From DAOTZU01 sp034433995 (GTDB taxonomy: Bacteria; Chloroflexota; Anaerolineae; UBA1429): DNA of 9,871 bases. The stretch is from the NCBI GenBank assembly GCA_034433995.1, contig DAOTZU010000321.1:1-9871 (forward strand), given 5' to 3'. A program made the position numbers and the translations under genes. The notes below the pieces were generated by a model. The model was not told where the DNA came from. It searched no databases and saw only the letters and a list, made by a program, of their open reading frames with translations. Positions 1 to 6,120 of the stretch are shown here, piece by piece; within the stretch, counting starts at the first letter, position 1; every line of letters starts with the position of its first letter.

Positions 1-195
1 AGCCATGGACTGGACGGGTATCTTTTGTGGCAGCACAATCCGGGGCGTGTCGTCTTGGAGGACGGGAAGACGCAATGGTTCTGCGACGTGGATAGTTACC
101 TGGTGGGCGATCCGGTGTATCCCGTGTTCAAGGCCTACCTGGAGCGGTTCGCCCGCGGCGAAGGGGTGGCCTCGCAGCCTGTGGGGTCAGATTAA
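1..195 (+). CDS. C-terminal fragment of an unrecognised protein (5' end cut by window edge)
   Basis: Frame 1 is open from the first base to a TAA at 193-195 and encodes 64 residues. The composition looks like a real protein: it contains the segments HGLDGYLLWQHNPGRVVLED and DVDSYLVGDPVYPVFKAYLE, has mixed hydrophobic and charged residues, and its codons are GC-rich at third positions. The ATG-initiated frame starting at base 5 is rejected, because its product is rich in Trp, Arg and Ser and looks like an out-of-frame reading of this gene. I do not recognise the family and see no catalytic motif or membrane segment in the visible part. It converges on the cvpA-like gene, with 84 bases between the two stop codons. 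Coding status is fairly sure; function is unknown. Confidence 0.7.
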   Translation, partial: SHGLDGYLLWQHNPGRVVLEDGKTQWFCDVDSYLVGDPVYPVFKAYLERFARGEGVASQPVGSD

Positions 196-212
196 ACCCA
201 CCGCCCGCCCGT

Positions 213-248
213 GGCCCAGGGCCTTGGGCCCGTGGGCATGACGCCCAC
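213..248. terminator. Possible convergent terminator: two adjacent GC-rich hairpins
   Basis: Between the convergent stop codons lie two inverted repeats. GGCCCA (213-218) pairs with TGGGCC (225-230) around a 6-base loop, and GTGGGC (232-237) pairs with GCCCAC (243-248) around a 5-base loop. Their position suits ending transcription from both sides. Neither strand shows a clear run of T after the stems, so a classic intrinsic terminator is not demonstrated. The region is GC-rich, where such pairings arise easily by chance. Confidence 0.33.
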
Positions 249-279
249 AAGGGGCTAGGCTACGGGTTCGGGCGCTGTT

Positions 280-738
280 TCAGCGCGCGCTTGGCCAGAG
301 CTGCTCCGCCAGCCGCAGCAGCCAGGCACCCAAAACCGACGTTGCCAAAGGCTCGGCGGAGATCACCCCCAGCCTTATCAGCATGGGCAGCGCCACCAGG
401 AGCACCAAGACCCCGCTGGCCAGGCCCAGCAAGGCGCCCCCTATTTCATCCCAGCCATCGCGGGCTTGCTGTGCTGCACGCTGTTGGTGGAGCCTGCCCA
501 AGATGCTGGCTACCGTCCACACGCCAACGACGATGAGGGCAAAAACCACCAGCGTGAGATAAAACGGCGGCTGTGGGGGAGCGATGCGTCGGGCGAGCCA
601 CGGGGCAAAGAGGACGGCCAGGATCAAACCCAAGATCAGGCCGAGCCACCCGGCGAGCTGGCGGACCAAACCCTGCACCAGGCCACCGAGGGTAAAGGCG
701 GCCAGCACGGCAAGGAGGGCTAGGTCCACCCAGGGCAT
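280..738 (-). CDS. CvpA-family-like integral membrane protein
   Basis: The product is 152 residues with about four hydrophobic segments, at roughly 5-23, 28-50, 59-81 and 97-121. The segments are separated by short basic or polar loops, for example the Arg-rich stretch near 49-51 and the Gln/Arg-rich loop near 83-93. The opening pattern (Asp-5 in a hydrophobic helix, a Gly-Gly-Leu-Val-Gln-Gly-Leu turn near 18-24, then a second Gly-rich helix) is that of the CvpA/colicin V production family, inner-membrane proteins of poorly defined role. The ATG at 738 follows the ruvA stop by 10 bases. A G-rich ribosome-binding stretch (GGGGG) directly abuts that stop, suggesting translational coupling as the last gene of the yebC-ruvC-ruvA operon. 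Family assignment rests on topology and motif feel rather than a diagnostic residue. Confidence 0.72.
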   Translation of the reverse strand: MPWVDLALLAVLAAFTLGGLVQGLVRQLAGWLGLILGLILAVLFAPWLARRIAPPQPPFYLTLVVFALIVVGVWTVASILGRLHQQRAAQQARDGWDEIGGALLGLASGVLVLLVALPMLIRLGVISAEPLATSVLGAWLLRLAEQLWPSAR

Positions 739-748
739 TTTGGCCCCC

Positions 749-1327
749 TTAGCTGCCGCCGAAGAAACGCAGCGCGGCGAGGATGCGCTCGTCCAGGCTC
801 TTGGCTTCCGGGGGGAGCGCGGCCACTGCGCTTTGGGCCTCCGCCAGGCTGTAGCCCAGAGCGGTGAGGGCGCTGATCACCTCCATATCCGCAGGGCTGG
901 GGACGTTGGCGGTGGCCCCGCCAGCAAGGCCCACTTTTTCCTTGAGCTCGACAAAGAGGCGCTGCGCCGTCTTGCGCCCCACGCCGGGGATGCGGGTCAA
1001 GGCCAGAGGGTCCCCCTGGGCGAGCACGGCCCGCAGGGTTTCGGGGGCAAAGGTGGAGACGATGGCCAGCGCCGTGCGCGGGCCGATCCCCGTCACCCCC
1101 AGCAAGAGCTCGAACAGCTCGAGCTCCTCCAGGGTGCCAAAGCCGTAAAGGGCAATCTCGTTCTCGCGGACATGGAGATGGGTGTGCAGGTCGATCATCC
1201 GGCCCACGTCGCACCCATTTTCCAAAAGTGAGGGCGGCACATGAACGCCATAGCCCACGCCTCCCACCTCGACGATGAGCATCCCTTTGCGGATCGCTTT
1301 GATCTGTCCCCGCAAACTGGCGATCAT
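749..1327 (-). CDS. ruvA: Holliday junction branch migration protein RuvA
   Basis: RuvA binds four-way DNA junctions as a tetramer and loads the RuvB motor for branch migration during recombinational repair. The 192-residue product has the three expected parts. The N-terminal OB fold occupies about 1-64, opening with MIASLRGQI and ending with the LYGFGT signature. Two helix-hairpin-helix motifs follow, with GVTGIGPRTA at 77-86 and RIPGVGRKTA at 112-121. After a linker of about 133-145 comes a C-terminal three-helix RuvB-binding domain (about 146-190) containing ALTALGYSLAEA. The acidic-pin region reads H-V-R-E-N-E (52-57), keeping Glu-55 but with Asn where E. coli has Asp-56. The ATG lies 7 bases after the ruvC stop. 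Length is close to the usual 190-205. Identification is secure. Confidence 0.97.
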   Translation of the reverse strand: MIASLRGQIKAIRKGMLIVEVGGVGYGVHVPPSLLENGCDVGRMIDLHTHLHVRENEIALYGFGTLEELELFELLLGVTGIGPRTALAIVSTFAPETLRAVLAQGDPLALTRIPGVGRKTAQRLFVELKEKVGLAGGATANVPSPADMEVISALTALGYSLAEAQSAVAALPPEAKSLDERILAALRFFGGS

Positions 1328-1334
1328 GGGGCTA

Positions 1335-1835
1335 TTAGGCCTCGGATTGGAAAAGCGCCGTCATCTGGGCCGCATGATGGTGGCAGATGGCCACGGCCAG
1401 GGCATCGGCGGCGTCATCAGGGCGAGGCGGTTCTGCCAAGCGGAGCAGCAGCCGCACCATCTCCTGGACCTGGGGTTTCTCCGCCTGGCCGTAACCGGTG
1501 ACGGCTTGCTTGACCTGCAGGGGCGTGTAGCCGTGGATGGGCACGCCGGCCTCGGCCAGGGCCAAGAGCAACACCCCTCGCGCCTCCCCCACGGTCATCG
1601 CCGTGCGGGCGTTGTTGCCAAAGAAAAGCTCCTCCACCGCCGCCGCATCGGGCCGGTAACGGATGATCAGCGCCGTGAGGGCACGATGAAGCTGTAACAA
1701 CCGTTCGGCCAGGGGCTTGCCGGCCGGGGTGCGCAAGACACCCTGGGCGACAAGGGTGAGCTCCTGCCCGGAGCTGGCCACCAAACCGTAGCCGGTGATG
1801 GCCAAACCGGGATCAAGGCCCAGGACCAACGTCAT
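1335..1835 (-). CDS. ruvC: Crossover junction endodeoxyribonuclease RuvC
   Basis: RuvC is the dimeric, Mg2+-dependent resolvase that nicks Holliday junctions symmetrically in concert with RuvAB. The 166-residue product has the RNase H-like fold signatures and a complete acidic quartet: Asp-8 in LGLDPG, Glu-68 in AAVEELFFG, and Asp-141 plus Asp-144 in the DDAADALA motif near the C-terminus. The E. coli equivalents are D7, E66, D138 and D141. The sequence FFGNNARTA at 71-79 and the GYTPLQVKQAVTGYG segment at 102-116 are also typical. It starts 5 bases after the yebC stop and ends in tandem TAA-TAG stops 7 bases before ruvA. All active-site residues are present, so it should be functional. Confidence 0.97.
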   Translation of the reverse strand: MTLVLGLDPGLAITGYGLVASSGQELTLVAQGVLRTPAGKPLAERLLQLHRALTALIIRYRPDAAAVEELFFGNNARTAMTVGEARGVLLLALAEAGVPIHGYTPLQVKQAVTGYGQAEKPQVQEMVRLLLRLAEPPRPDDAADALAVAICHHHAAQMTALFQSEA

Positions 1836-1840
1836 CGCCG

Positions 1841-2602
1841 TCAGGCGGCCTCGCTTTCGTACTTGGCCAACACTTCGTCCGAGATATCGAGGTTGGTAAA
1901 GACCTCTTGCACGTCGTCCAGATCTTCCAAGGCCTCGATCAGCTTCATCACCTGGAGGGTGTCTTTTTCATCGAGGCTGATCTTGGTTTGGGGAACCCAG
2001 GAGAGCTGAGCCGTGGTGATAGCATAGGAGGCCTTGGCCAGCGCCTCTTGCACCGCCTTGAAATTCTCTGGCGAGGTGTAAATCTCCACCGTGCCGTCGG
2101 TGGTCTCCACATCGTCCGCGCCGGCGTCAATGGCGGCGAGGGCTACCTCCTCCGGATCGTTATCGCCCGCCTCGACCACGATATAGCCCTTGCGCGAAAA
2201 CATCCAGGCGACGCAGCCATCGGCGCCCATGTTGCCGCCATGCCGCGAGAAGGCATGGCGCACGTCCGAGACGGTGCGGTTCTTGTTGTCGCTCAGCGCT
2301 TGCACCAAGATGGCCGTCCCATGGGGGCCGTAACCCTCGTAAATGATCTCTTGGAGCTCCTCAGCTCCCTTCAACTCCCCGGCACCGCGTTTAATGGCCC
2401 GCTCGATGTTCTCTTTGGGCATGTTGGCCTGTTTGGCCTTTTCCAACACCAAGCGCAAGCGGAAGTTGGCCTCCGGGTCAGGCCCACCTTCGCGCACGGC
2501 GACGACGATCTCGTGGCCCAGTTTGGTGAAAAGTTGGCCACGTTTAGCATCATTGACACCCTTGCTTCGTCTGATGGTGGCCCACTTGCTGTGCCCAGAC
2601 AT
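1841..2602 (-). CDS. yebC: YebC/PmpR family protein (TACO1-like)
   Basis: The 253-residue product matches the YebC/PmpR (DUF28) family over its full length. The N-terminus reads MSGHSKWATIRRSKGVNDAK and is followed by an RGQLFTKLGHEI segment. Other family marks are NMPKENIERAI at 60-70, YEGYGPHG at 88-95, and RHAFSRHGGNMG at 115-126 before the acidic second domain. Members have been described as DNA-binding regulators and, more recently, as ribosome-associated factors that relieve stalling; which role applies here cannot be read from the sequence. It heads the yebC-ruvC-ruvA-cvpA block. The start is fixed by a near-ideal Shine-Dalgarno and the conserved N-terminus. Its own promoter is proposed just upstream. 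Confidence 0.96.
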   Translation of the reverse strand: MSGHSKWATIRRSKGVNDAKRGQLFTKLGHEIVVAVREGGPDPEANFRLRLVLEKAKQANMPKENIERAIKRGAGELKGAEELQEIIYEGYGPHGTAILVQALSDNKNRTVSDVRHAFSRHGGNMGADGCVAWMFSRKGYIVVEAGDNDPEEVALAAIDAGADDVETTDGTVEIYTSPENFKAVQEALAKASYAITTAQLSWVPQTKISLDEKDTLQVMKLIEALEDLDDVQEVFTNLDISDEVLAKYESEAA

Positions 2603-2606
2603 CTTA

Positions 2607-2614
2607 CACCTCCT
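2607..2614 (-). promoter_or_regulatory. Strong Shine-Dalgarno of yebC
   Basis: On the minus strand AGGAGGTG precedes the yebC ATG with four bases between. It is a full-length complement of the 3' end of typical 16S rRNA. It is the best ribosome-binding site in the window and fixes the yebC start. Confidence 0.85.
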
Positions 2615-2646
2615 CAGCGCGCCGAATCACTACCCTTGCGCGCTCT

Positions 2647-2676
2647 ATTATAGCATCGAGGCCCAGGAATGGCGAA
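2647..2676 (-). promoter_or_regulatory. Extended -10 promoter for yebC-ruvC-ruvA-cvpA
   Basis: The minus strand reads TGCTATAAT at 2655-2647. This is a perfect sigma70 -10 hexamer preceded by the TGn extension. Upstream at 2676-2671, with an 18-base spacer, TTCGCC is only a weak -35, as expected for extended -10 promoters. Initiation would fall near 2640 and leave a leader of about 38 bases carrying the strong Shine-Dalgarno. The element lies in the 92-base gap between the ftsK stop and yebC. Confidence 0.72.
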
Positions 2677-2694
2677 TCTCGGTTTTGGCCCTGC

Positions 2695-4962
2695 TCAGGG
2701 CGAGGGATCGGTGGGAAGAGACGAGGCCTCGTCGGGCGGCTCGGAGGCGTCCAGGACGCTGCGGGAGCGGCCCCCCGCCTCCGCCGGACCCACGATGCCC
2801 AGCTCCTCCAGTTGGTCCATCAGCCGGGCGGCCCTGGGGTAACCGATGCGCAACTGGCGCTGCAAAAAAGAAGCTGAGGCTTGCTGATGTTCCCGCACCA
2901 GGGCGATGGCCTGCTGGAGAAGCTCTTTGTCATCGTCCTCCTCCAGCTTCATCCCCTCCCAAGGCGCCGGTTGTGGGGCCTCGCTCCCCACGGTCAGGGC
3001 GGCGCGGCGCCAAAAGGCCACCAAAGCGTCCAACTCCTTATCCGAGACAAAGCAGCCCTGAATGCGTTGGAGCTTGGCGGCCTCAGGTGACATAAAGAGC
3101 ATGTCGCCCCTGCCCAGGAGCTTCTCCGCGCCGGGGGTATCCAGGATCACCCGCGAATCCACCTGAGAGGTGACCGCAAAGCTGATCCGCGCCGGAAAGT
3201 TGGCCTTGATGAGGCCGGTGACGACATCCACCGAGGGCCGCTGGGTGGCGATGACCAGGTGAATGCCTGTGGCCCGGGCCATCTGGGCCAGGCGGCAGAC
3301 TGTGCGCTCCACTTCATCGGGTGCGGTCAACATCAGGTCGGCCAATTCATCAATCACCACCACGATAAAGGGCATTGGCTCAAGCCCCTTGGCCGCAGCC
3401 AACTTTTGGTAAGCCTTGATGTTGCGCGCCCCCGCCTCGGCGAAGCGCTGGTAGCGGCGATCCATCTCTTGGGTCAGCCAGCGCAGGGCCACGATCACCT
3501 TCTCGATATCCACCACCACCGGAGCCAACAGGTGAGGAATGCCGTTGTACTTGGTCAGTTCGACCCTTTTCGGATCCACCAGCAGCAGCTTTAGCTCGTC
3601 GGGCCGATGGAAAAAGAGCAGCGAGGCGATGATGGCGTTCAAGCAGACGCTCTTGCCCGATCCTGTGGCGCCGGCCACCAGGAGGTGCGGCATGGTGGTC
3701 AAGCTGGCCACCACGGCCTCCCCCGAGACATCGCGTCCCAGGGCGATGCGCAAGGGGGAATGGAGCTTTTGGAATTGTTCCGATTCCAACACGCCCCGCA
3801 GCCCCACCAGGGTTTTGGTCTCGTTGGGCACTTCGATGCCCACTACCGCCCTTCCCGGCACCGGCGCCTCGATGCGGATGGGCGAGGCCGCCAGCGCCAA
3901 GGCCAGATCGTTGGCCAAGGAAAGGATCTTGCTCACGCGGATCTTGTAACGATGGAGATTGCCCTCTCGGTCCGGCCGTTCGATGTAACCCGGCTCGACA
4001 TCGAACTGGGTCACCACCGGCCCCCGGTGCCACTCGGTCACCTGGGCCGGGATGCCAAAGGCATCCAACGTGTCCTCGATGATCTGGGCCTTGAGCCGGG
4101 CGTCGGCCTCATCATCGGTCACAGGCTTTTCCGGGTTGAGGAGATCCAGCGGCGGCAGGTCCGTGGGAACGGGCGCCGGCGCCGGGCGGGGCTTGGCCGG
4201 CGGCTGCGCCGTTGGGGACGCTTTTCGGGTGAGGAAGGAGGGCAGGGGTTGGCTCTGTTCCGGCGTCGCGGCGGGGGGGATGGGCCGAGAGGTCTTGGGC
4301 GGGGCTACCCGTGTGGAGGGAGCGGTGGGCTGGGCCTCGGACGCAGGGCCAGGGCGCAACAAGGCGAGCATCCCGCGCAAAGGGACGGCCATTTGGGCCA
4401 GGAGCCAGCGGATGCGCCAAAAGATCACCCCCCAATACGGGGCCAGGACCAGGTATAACCCCGCCAAAACGGCCAGGGCCAGCAAGACCGCGCCGGCGAC
4501 CGGGCCCACCAGGGAGCTCAGGAACCCCGCCAGGGCCCAACCGATGTAGCCGCCACCTTGTCCCGTCTGGGCCAGGCGCAGAGGATCCTCGCGGGAAAGG
4601 GCATGCCACAGGCCCAAACCGCAGAAAAAGATAATCTCCCAGCCGACGATGGCCTGCCAACGCCAGCGGGGCTTGGACGAGAGAGAGTTCCACAATATCA
4701 ATAGGATGCTGCCCGCAATGAGCAGCAGCACCACCGGATAGACCCCCACGCCGAACACTTGGCGCAGGAGCGAGGACCATGCTCGGCTGAGCCGGCCTTG
4801 ATCAGGGGAGAGAAGGCTGATCAAGCTCATCATGCCGCCGGCCAACAGGGCCAGCCCCCAGATCTCTCGTTGCCATAACCACCGGCGCAACTCGGTGGTC
4901 GCCTTGGCCGGCCGGGCAGGCTTGGAAGCGCGGACGGGTCGCGATTTATGCGTCATGGGCAT
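2695..4962 (-). CDS. ftsK: DNA translocase FtsK/SpoIIIE
   Basis: FtsK is a septum-located, membrane-anchored hexameric motor that pumps DNA during chromosome segregation. The 755-residue product has the full architecture. A basic N-terminus (1-33) is followed by membrane segments near 34-52, 72-92, 103-121 and 136-182. A Pro/Ala-rich linker of about 203-275 follows, then the alpha domain and the RecA-like beta domain. Walker A is GATGSGKS (431-438), Walker B is VVVIDE (534-539), and ATQRPSVDVVTGLIKANFPA is at 572-591. A C-terminal gamma winged helix (about 678-737, with IGYPRAARLMDQLEELGIVG) is the DNA-orienting domain type. The ATG follows the S1 gene by 25 bases with an in-frame TGA immediately before it. 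No good Shine-Dalgarno is visible, and Met-3 is an alternative start. Length is near the 750-800 of SpoIIIE-type members. Confidence 0.96.
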   Translation of the reverse strand: MPMTHKSRPVRASKPARPAKATTELRRWLWQREIWGLALLAGGMMSLISLLSPDQGRLSRAWSSLLRQVFGVGVYPVVLLLIAGSILLILWNSLSSKPRWRWQAIVGWEIIFFCGLGLWHALSREDPLRLAQTGQGGGYIGWALAGFLSSLVGPVAGAVLLALAVLAGLYLVLAPYWGVIFWRIRWLLAQMAVPLRGMLALLRPGPASEAQPTAPSTRVAPPKTSRPIPPAATPEQSQPLPSFLTRKASPTAQPPAKPRPAPAPVPTDLPPLDLLNPEKPVTDDEADARLKAQIIEDTLDAFGIPAQVTEWHRGPVVTQFDVEPGYIERPDREGNLHRYKIRVSKILSLANDLALALAASPIRIEAPVPGRAVVGIEVPNETKTLVGLRGVLESEQFQKLHSPLRIALGRDVSGEAVVASLTTMPHLLVAGATGSGKSVCLNAIIASLLFFHRPDELKLLLVDPKRVELTKYNGIPHLLAPVVVDIEKVIVALRWLTQEMDRRYQRFAEAGARNIKAYQKLAAAKGLEPMPFIVVVIDELADLMLTAPDEVERTVCRLAQMARATGIHLVIATQRPSVDVVTGLIKANFPARISFAVTSQVDSRVILDTPGAEKLLGRGDMLFMSPEAAKLQRIQGCFVSDKELDALVAFWRRAALTVGSEAPQPAPWEGMKLEEDDDKELLQQAIALVREHQQASASFLQRQLRIGYPRAARLMDQLEELGIVGPAEAGGRSRSVLDASEPPDEASSLPTDPSP

Positions 4963-4987
4963 TCAACGGTCACGTTGTGGTTGGGGC

Positions 4988-6043
4988 TCAGTACAAGAAA
5001 TGGGTGGGCGCCGGCCCGCCAGGATCTGTGGGGGGCTGTGGGTCTGGGAGGGGCTCGGCATAGCCCTCAACGGCCTGGCGGATGCTCAGCCCCAGCCGGT
5101 GGTTGGCGCTATCGATGCGCAGGATGCGCGCCCGCACCTTGTCTCCTGGATGCAGCACCTCGCTGGGATGGTGCACATTCGTCTCGGCCAGCTCTGAGAC
5201 GTGGATCAGCCCTTCCAGCCCCTCCTCCAAGCGGGCAAAGGCGCCGAAATCCACCACGTTGGTGATGACCACCTCGACCACCTGGCCCACGCGGTATTTC
5301 CCGTTGACGATGGTCCAGGGATCCGGTCGCAGGCGCTTCAAGCTCAGGGCGATGCGGCGGTTCTCCCGGTCCACGTGCATCACATAGGCCTCGATCTCTT
5401 GGCCGAGGGAGAGCAGCTCGCGGGGATGGCTCACCCGGCCCCAGGAGAGCTCCGAGATGTGAATCAGCCCATCCACGCCGCCCAGGTCCACAAAGGCGCC
5501 GAAATCGCACAGGTTGCTGACATAACCCCGTCGCACCTGGCCGGGCATGATCTCCAAAAGGAGCTGGTCGCAATCTTTGGGCCCCCAGATGGTGGCCCGC
5601 TCGGAAAAGACCAGGCGGTTACGGCTGGGATCCAGCTCAATGACCTTGAGGTTGAGTTCCTCGCCCACCCAGCGGGCCAGTTTCTCGTCGCGGGCCTCGT
5701 CATCCTCAAAGATGGGCATCTCCTTGAGTTGCGAGGCGGGCACAAACCCCTGGAGCGCCTCCCAGCGCACCAGCAAGCCGCCGCGGTTCCAGCCCGTCAC
5801 GATCCCTTTGACGATGCATCCGGTGCGATAGATCTCGGCGGCCCGCTCCCAGGCAGCCACCAGCTCGGGGGTATTGGGATAGTTCAGCTGGCGCCCCTGG
5901 GCGCTGGCGGCGTTAATCCAGTGTTCCTCGCGCTGCCGGGGGGAAAGATTCTGCCATGTACGCTCGGCGGTATGTTGATAACGGGGCAGGGCCATTTGGA
6001 GAAAATGGGTCAATGATTCCAGATTGGGCTCACCTAACGACAT
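4988..6043 (-). CDS. Three-S1-domain RNA-binding protein (ribosomal protein S1-like)
   Basis: The 351-residue product carries three S1 OB-fold domains. The first (about 73-148) has GLLVRWEALQGFVPASQL. The second (about 166-236) has RGYVSNLCDFGAFVDLGGVD followed by GLIHISELSW. The third (about 250-322) has NVVDFGAFARLEEGLEGLIH. Each of the last two ends in the canonical I-[AG]-L-S-[LI] strand. A helical, Trp-containing N-terminal extension of about 70 residues and a Pro-rich tail flank them. S1 repeats bind single-stranded RNA. The GGLLV and GFVPASQ pattern in domain one is typical of ribosomal S1 and its short relatives, so it may serve as an S1-like translation or RNA-stability factor. It has fewer domains than the six of E. 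coli S1. It is first in an operon with ftsK, has a clear promoter, and uses AGGAAGG (6056-6050), six bases before the ATG, as ribosome-binding site. Confidence 0.9.
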   Translation of the reverse strand: MSLGEPNLESLTHFLQMALPRYQHTAERTWQNLSPRQREEHWINAASAQGRQLNYPNTPELVAAWERAAEIYRTGCIVKGIVTGWNRGGLLVRWEALQGFVPASQLKEMPIFEDDEARDEKLARWVGEELNLKVIELDPSRNRLVFSERATIWGPKDCDQLLLEIMPGQVRRGYVSNLCDFGAFVDLGGVDGLIHISELSWGRVSHPRELLSLGQEIEAYVMHVDRENRRIALSLKRLRPDPWTIVNGKYRVGQVVEVVITNVVDFGAFARLEEGLEGLIHVSELAETNVHHPSEVLHPGDKVRARILRIDSANHRLGLSIRQAVEGYAEPLPDPQPPTDPGGPAPTHFLY

Positions 6044-6085
6044 ACCCTTCCTTCCTATCGCCTGACAAAACTTTTAACCTCGACG

Positions 6086-6114
6086 ATTGTACGCCATAAC
6101 ATCTTGCCTGTAAA
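6086..6114 (-). promoter_or_regulatory. Sigma70-like promoter for the S1-ftsK operon
   Basis: On the minus strand a -35 TTTACA (6114-6109) and a -10 TACAAT (6091-6086) are separated by exactly 17 bases. Each hexamer matches consensus at five of six positions. Initiation would fall near 6079 and give a leader of about 36 bases ending in a good Shine-Dalgarno. The element starts only a few bases after the stop of the ATPase/winged-helix gene, so S1-ftsK need not depend on read-through from the ATPase operon. Confidence 0.78.
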
Positions 6115-6120
6115 CCGCGT

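Noticed and set aside
5..241. ATG-initiated plus-strand frame of 78 codons
   Set aside because: Its product is rich in Trp, Arg and Ser and overlaps the more protein-like frame-1 reading ending at 195; it is a shadow of that gene.
1107..1127. Inverted repeat of GAGCTCG and CGAGCTC
   Set aside because: It lies inside ruvA and encodes the Leu/Glu-rich stretch E-L-E-L-F-E-L-L; codon repetition explains it, and there is no sign of a regulatory role.
1907..2653. 248-codon plus-strand open frame across yebC
   Set aside because: It is antisense to a gene whose full-length family match, promoter and ribosome-binding site are all on the minus strand.
3607..4458. 283-codon plus-strand open frame
   Set aside because: It is antisense to ftsK, with a Gly/Arg/His-rich composition and no recognisable motif.
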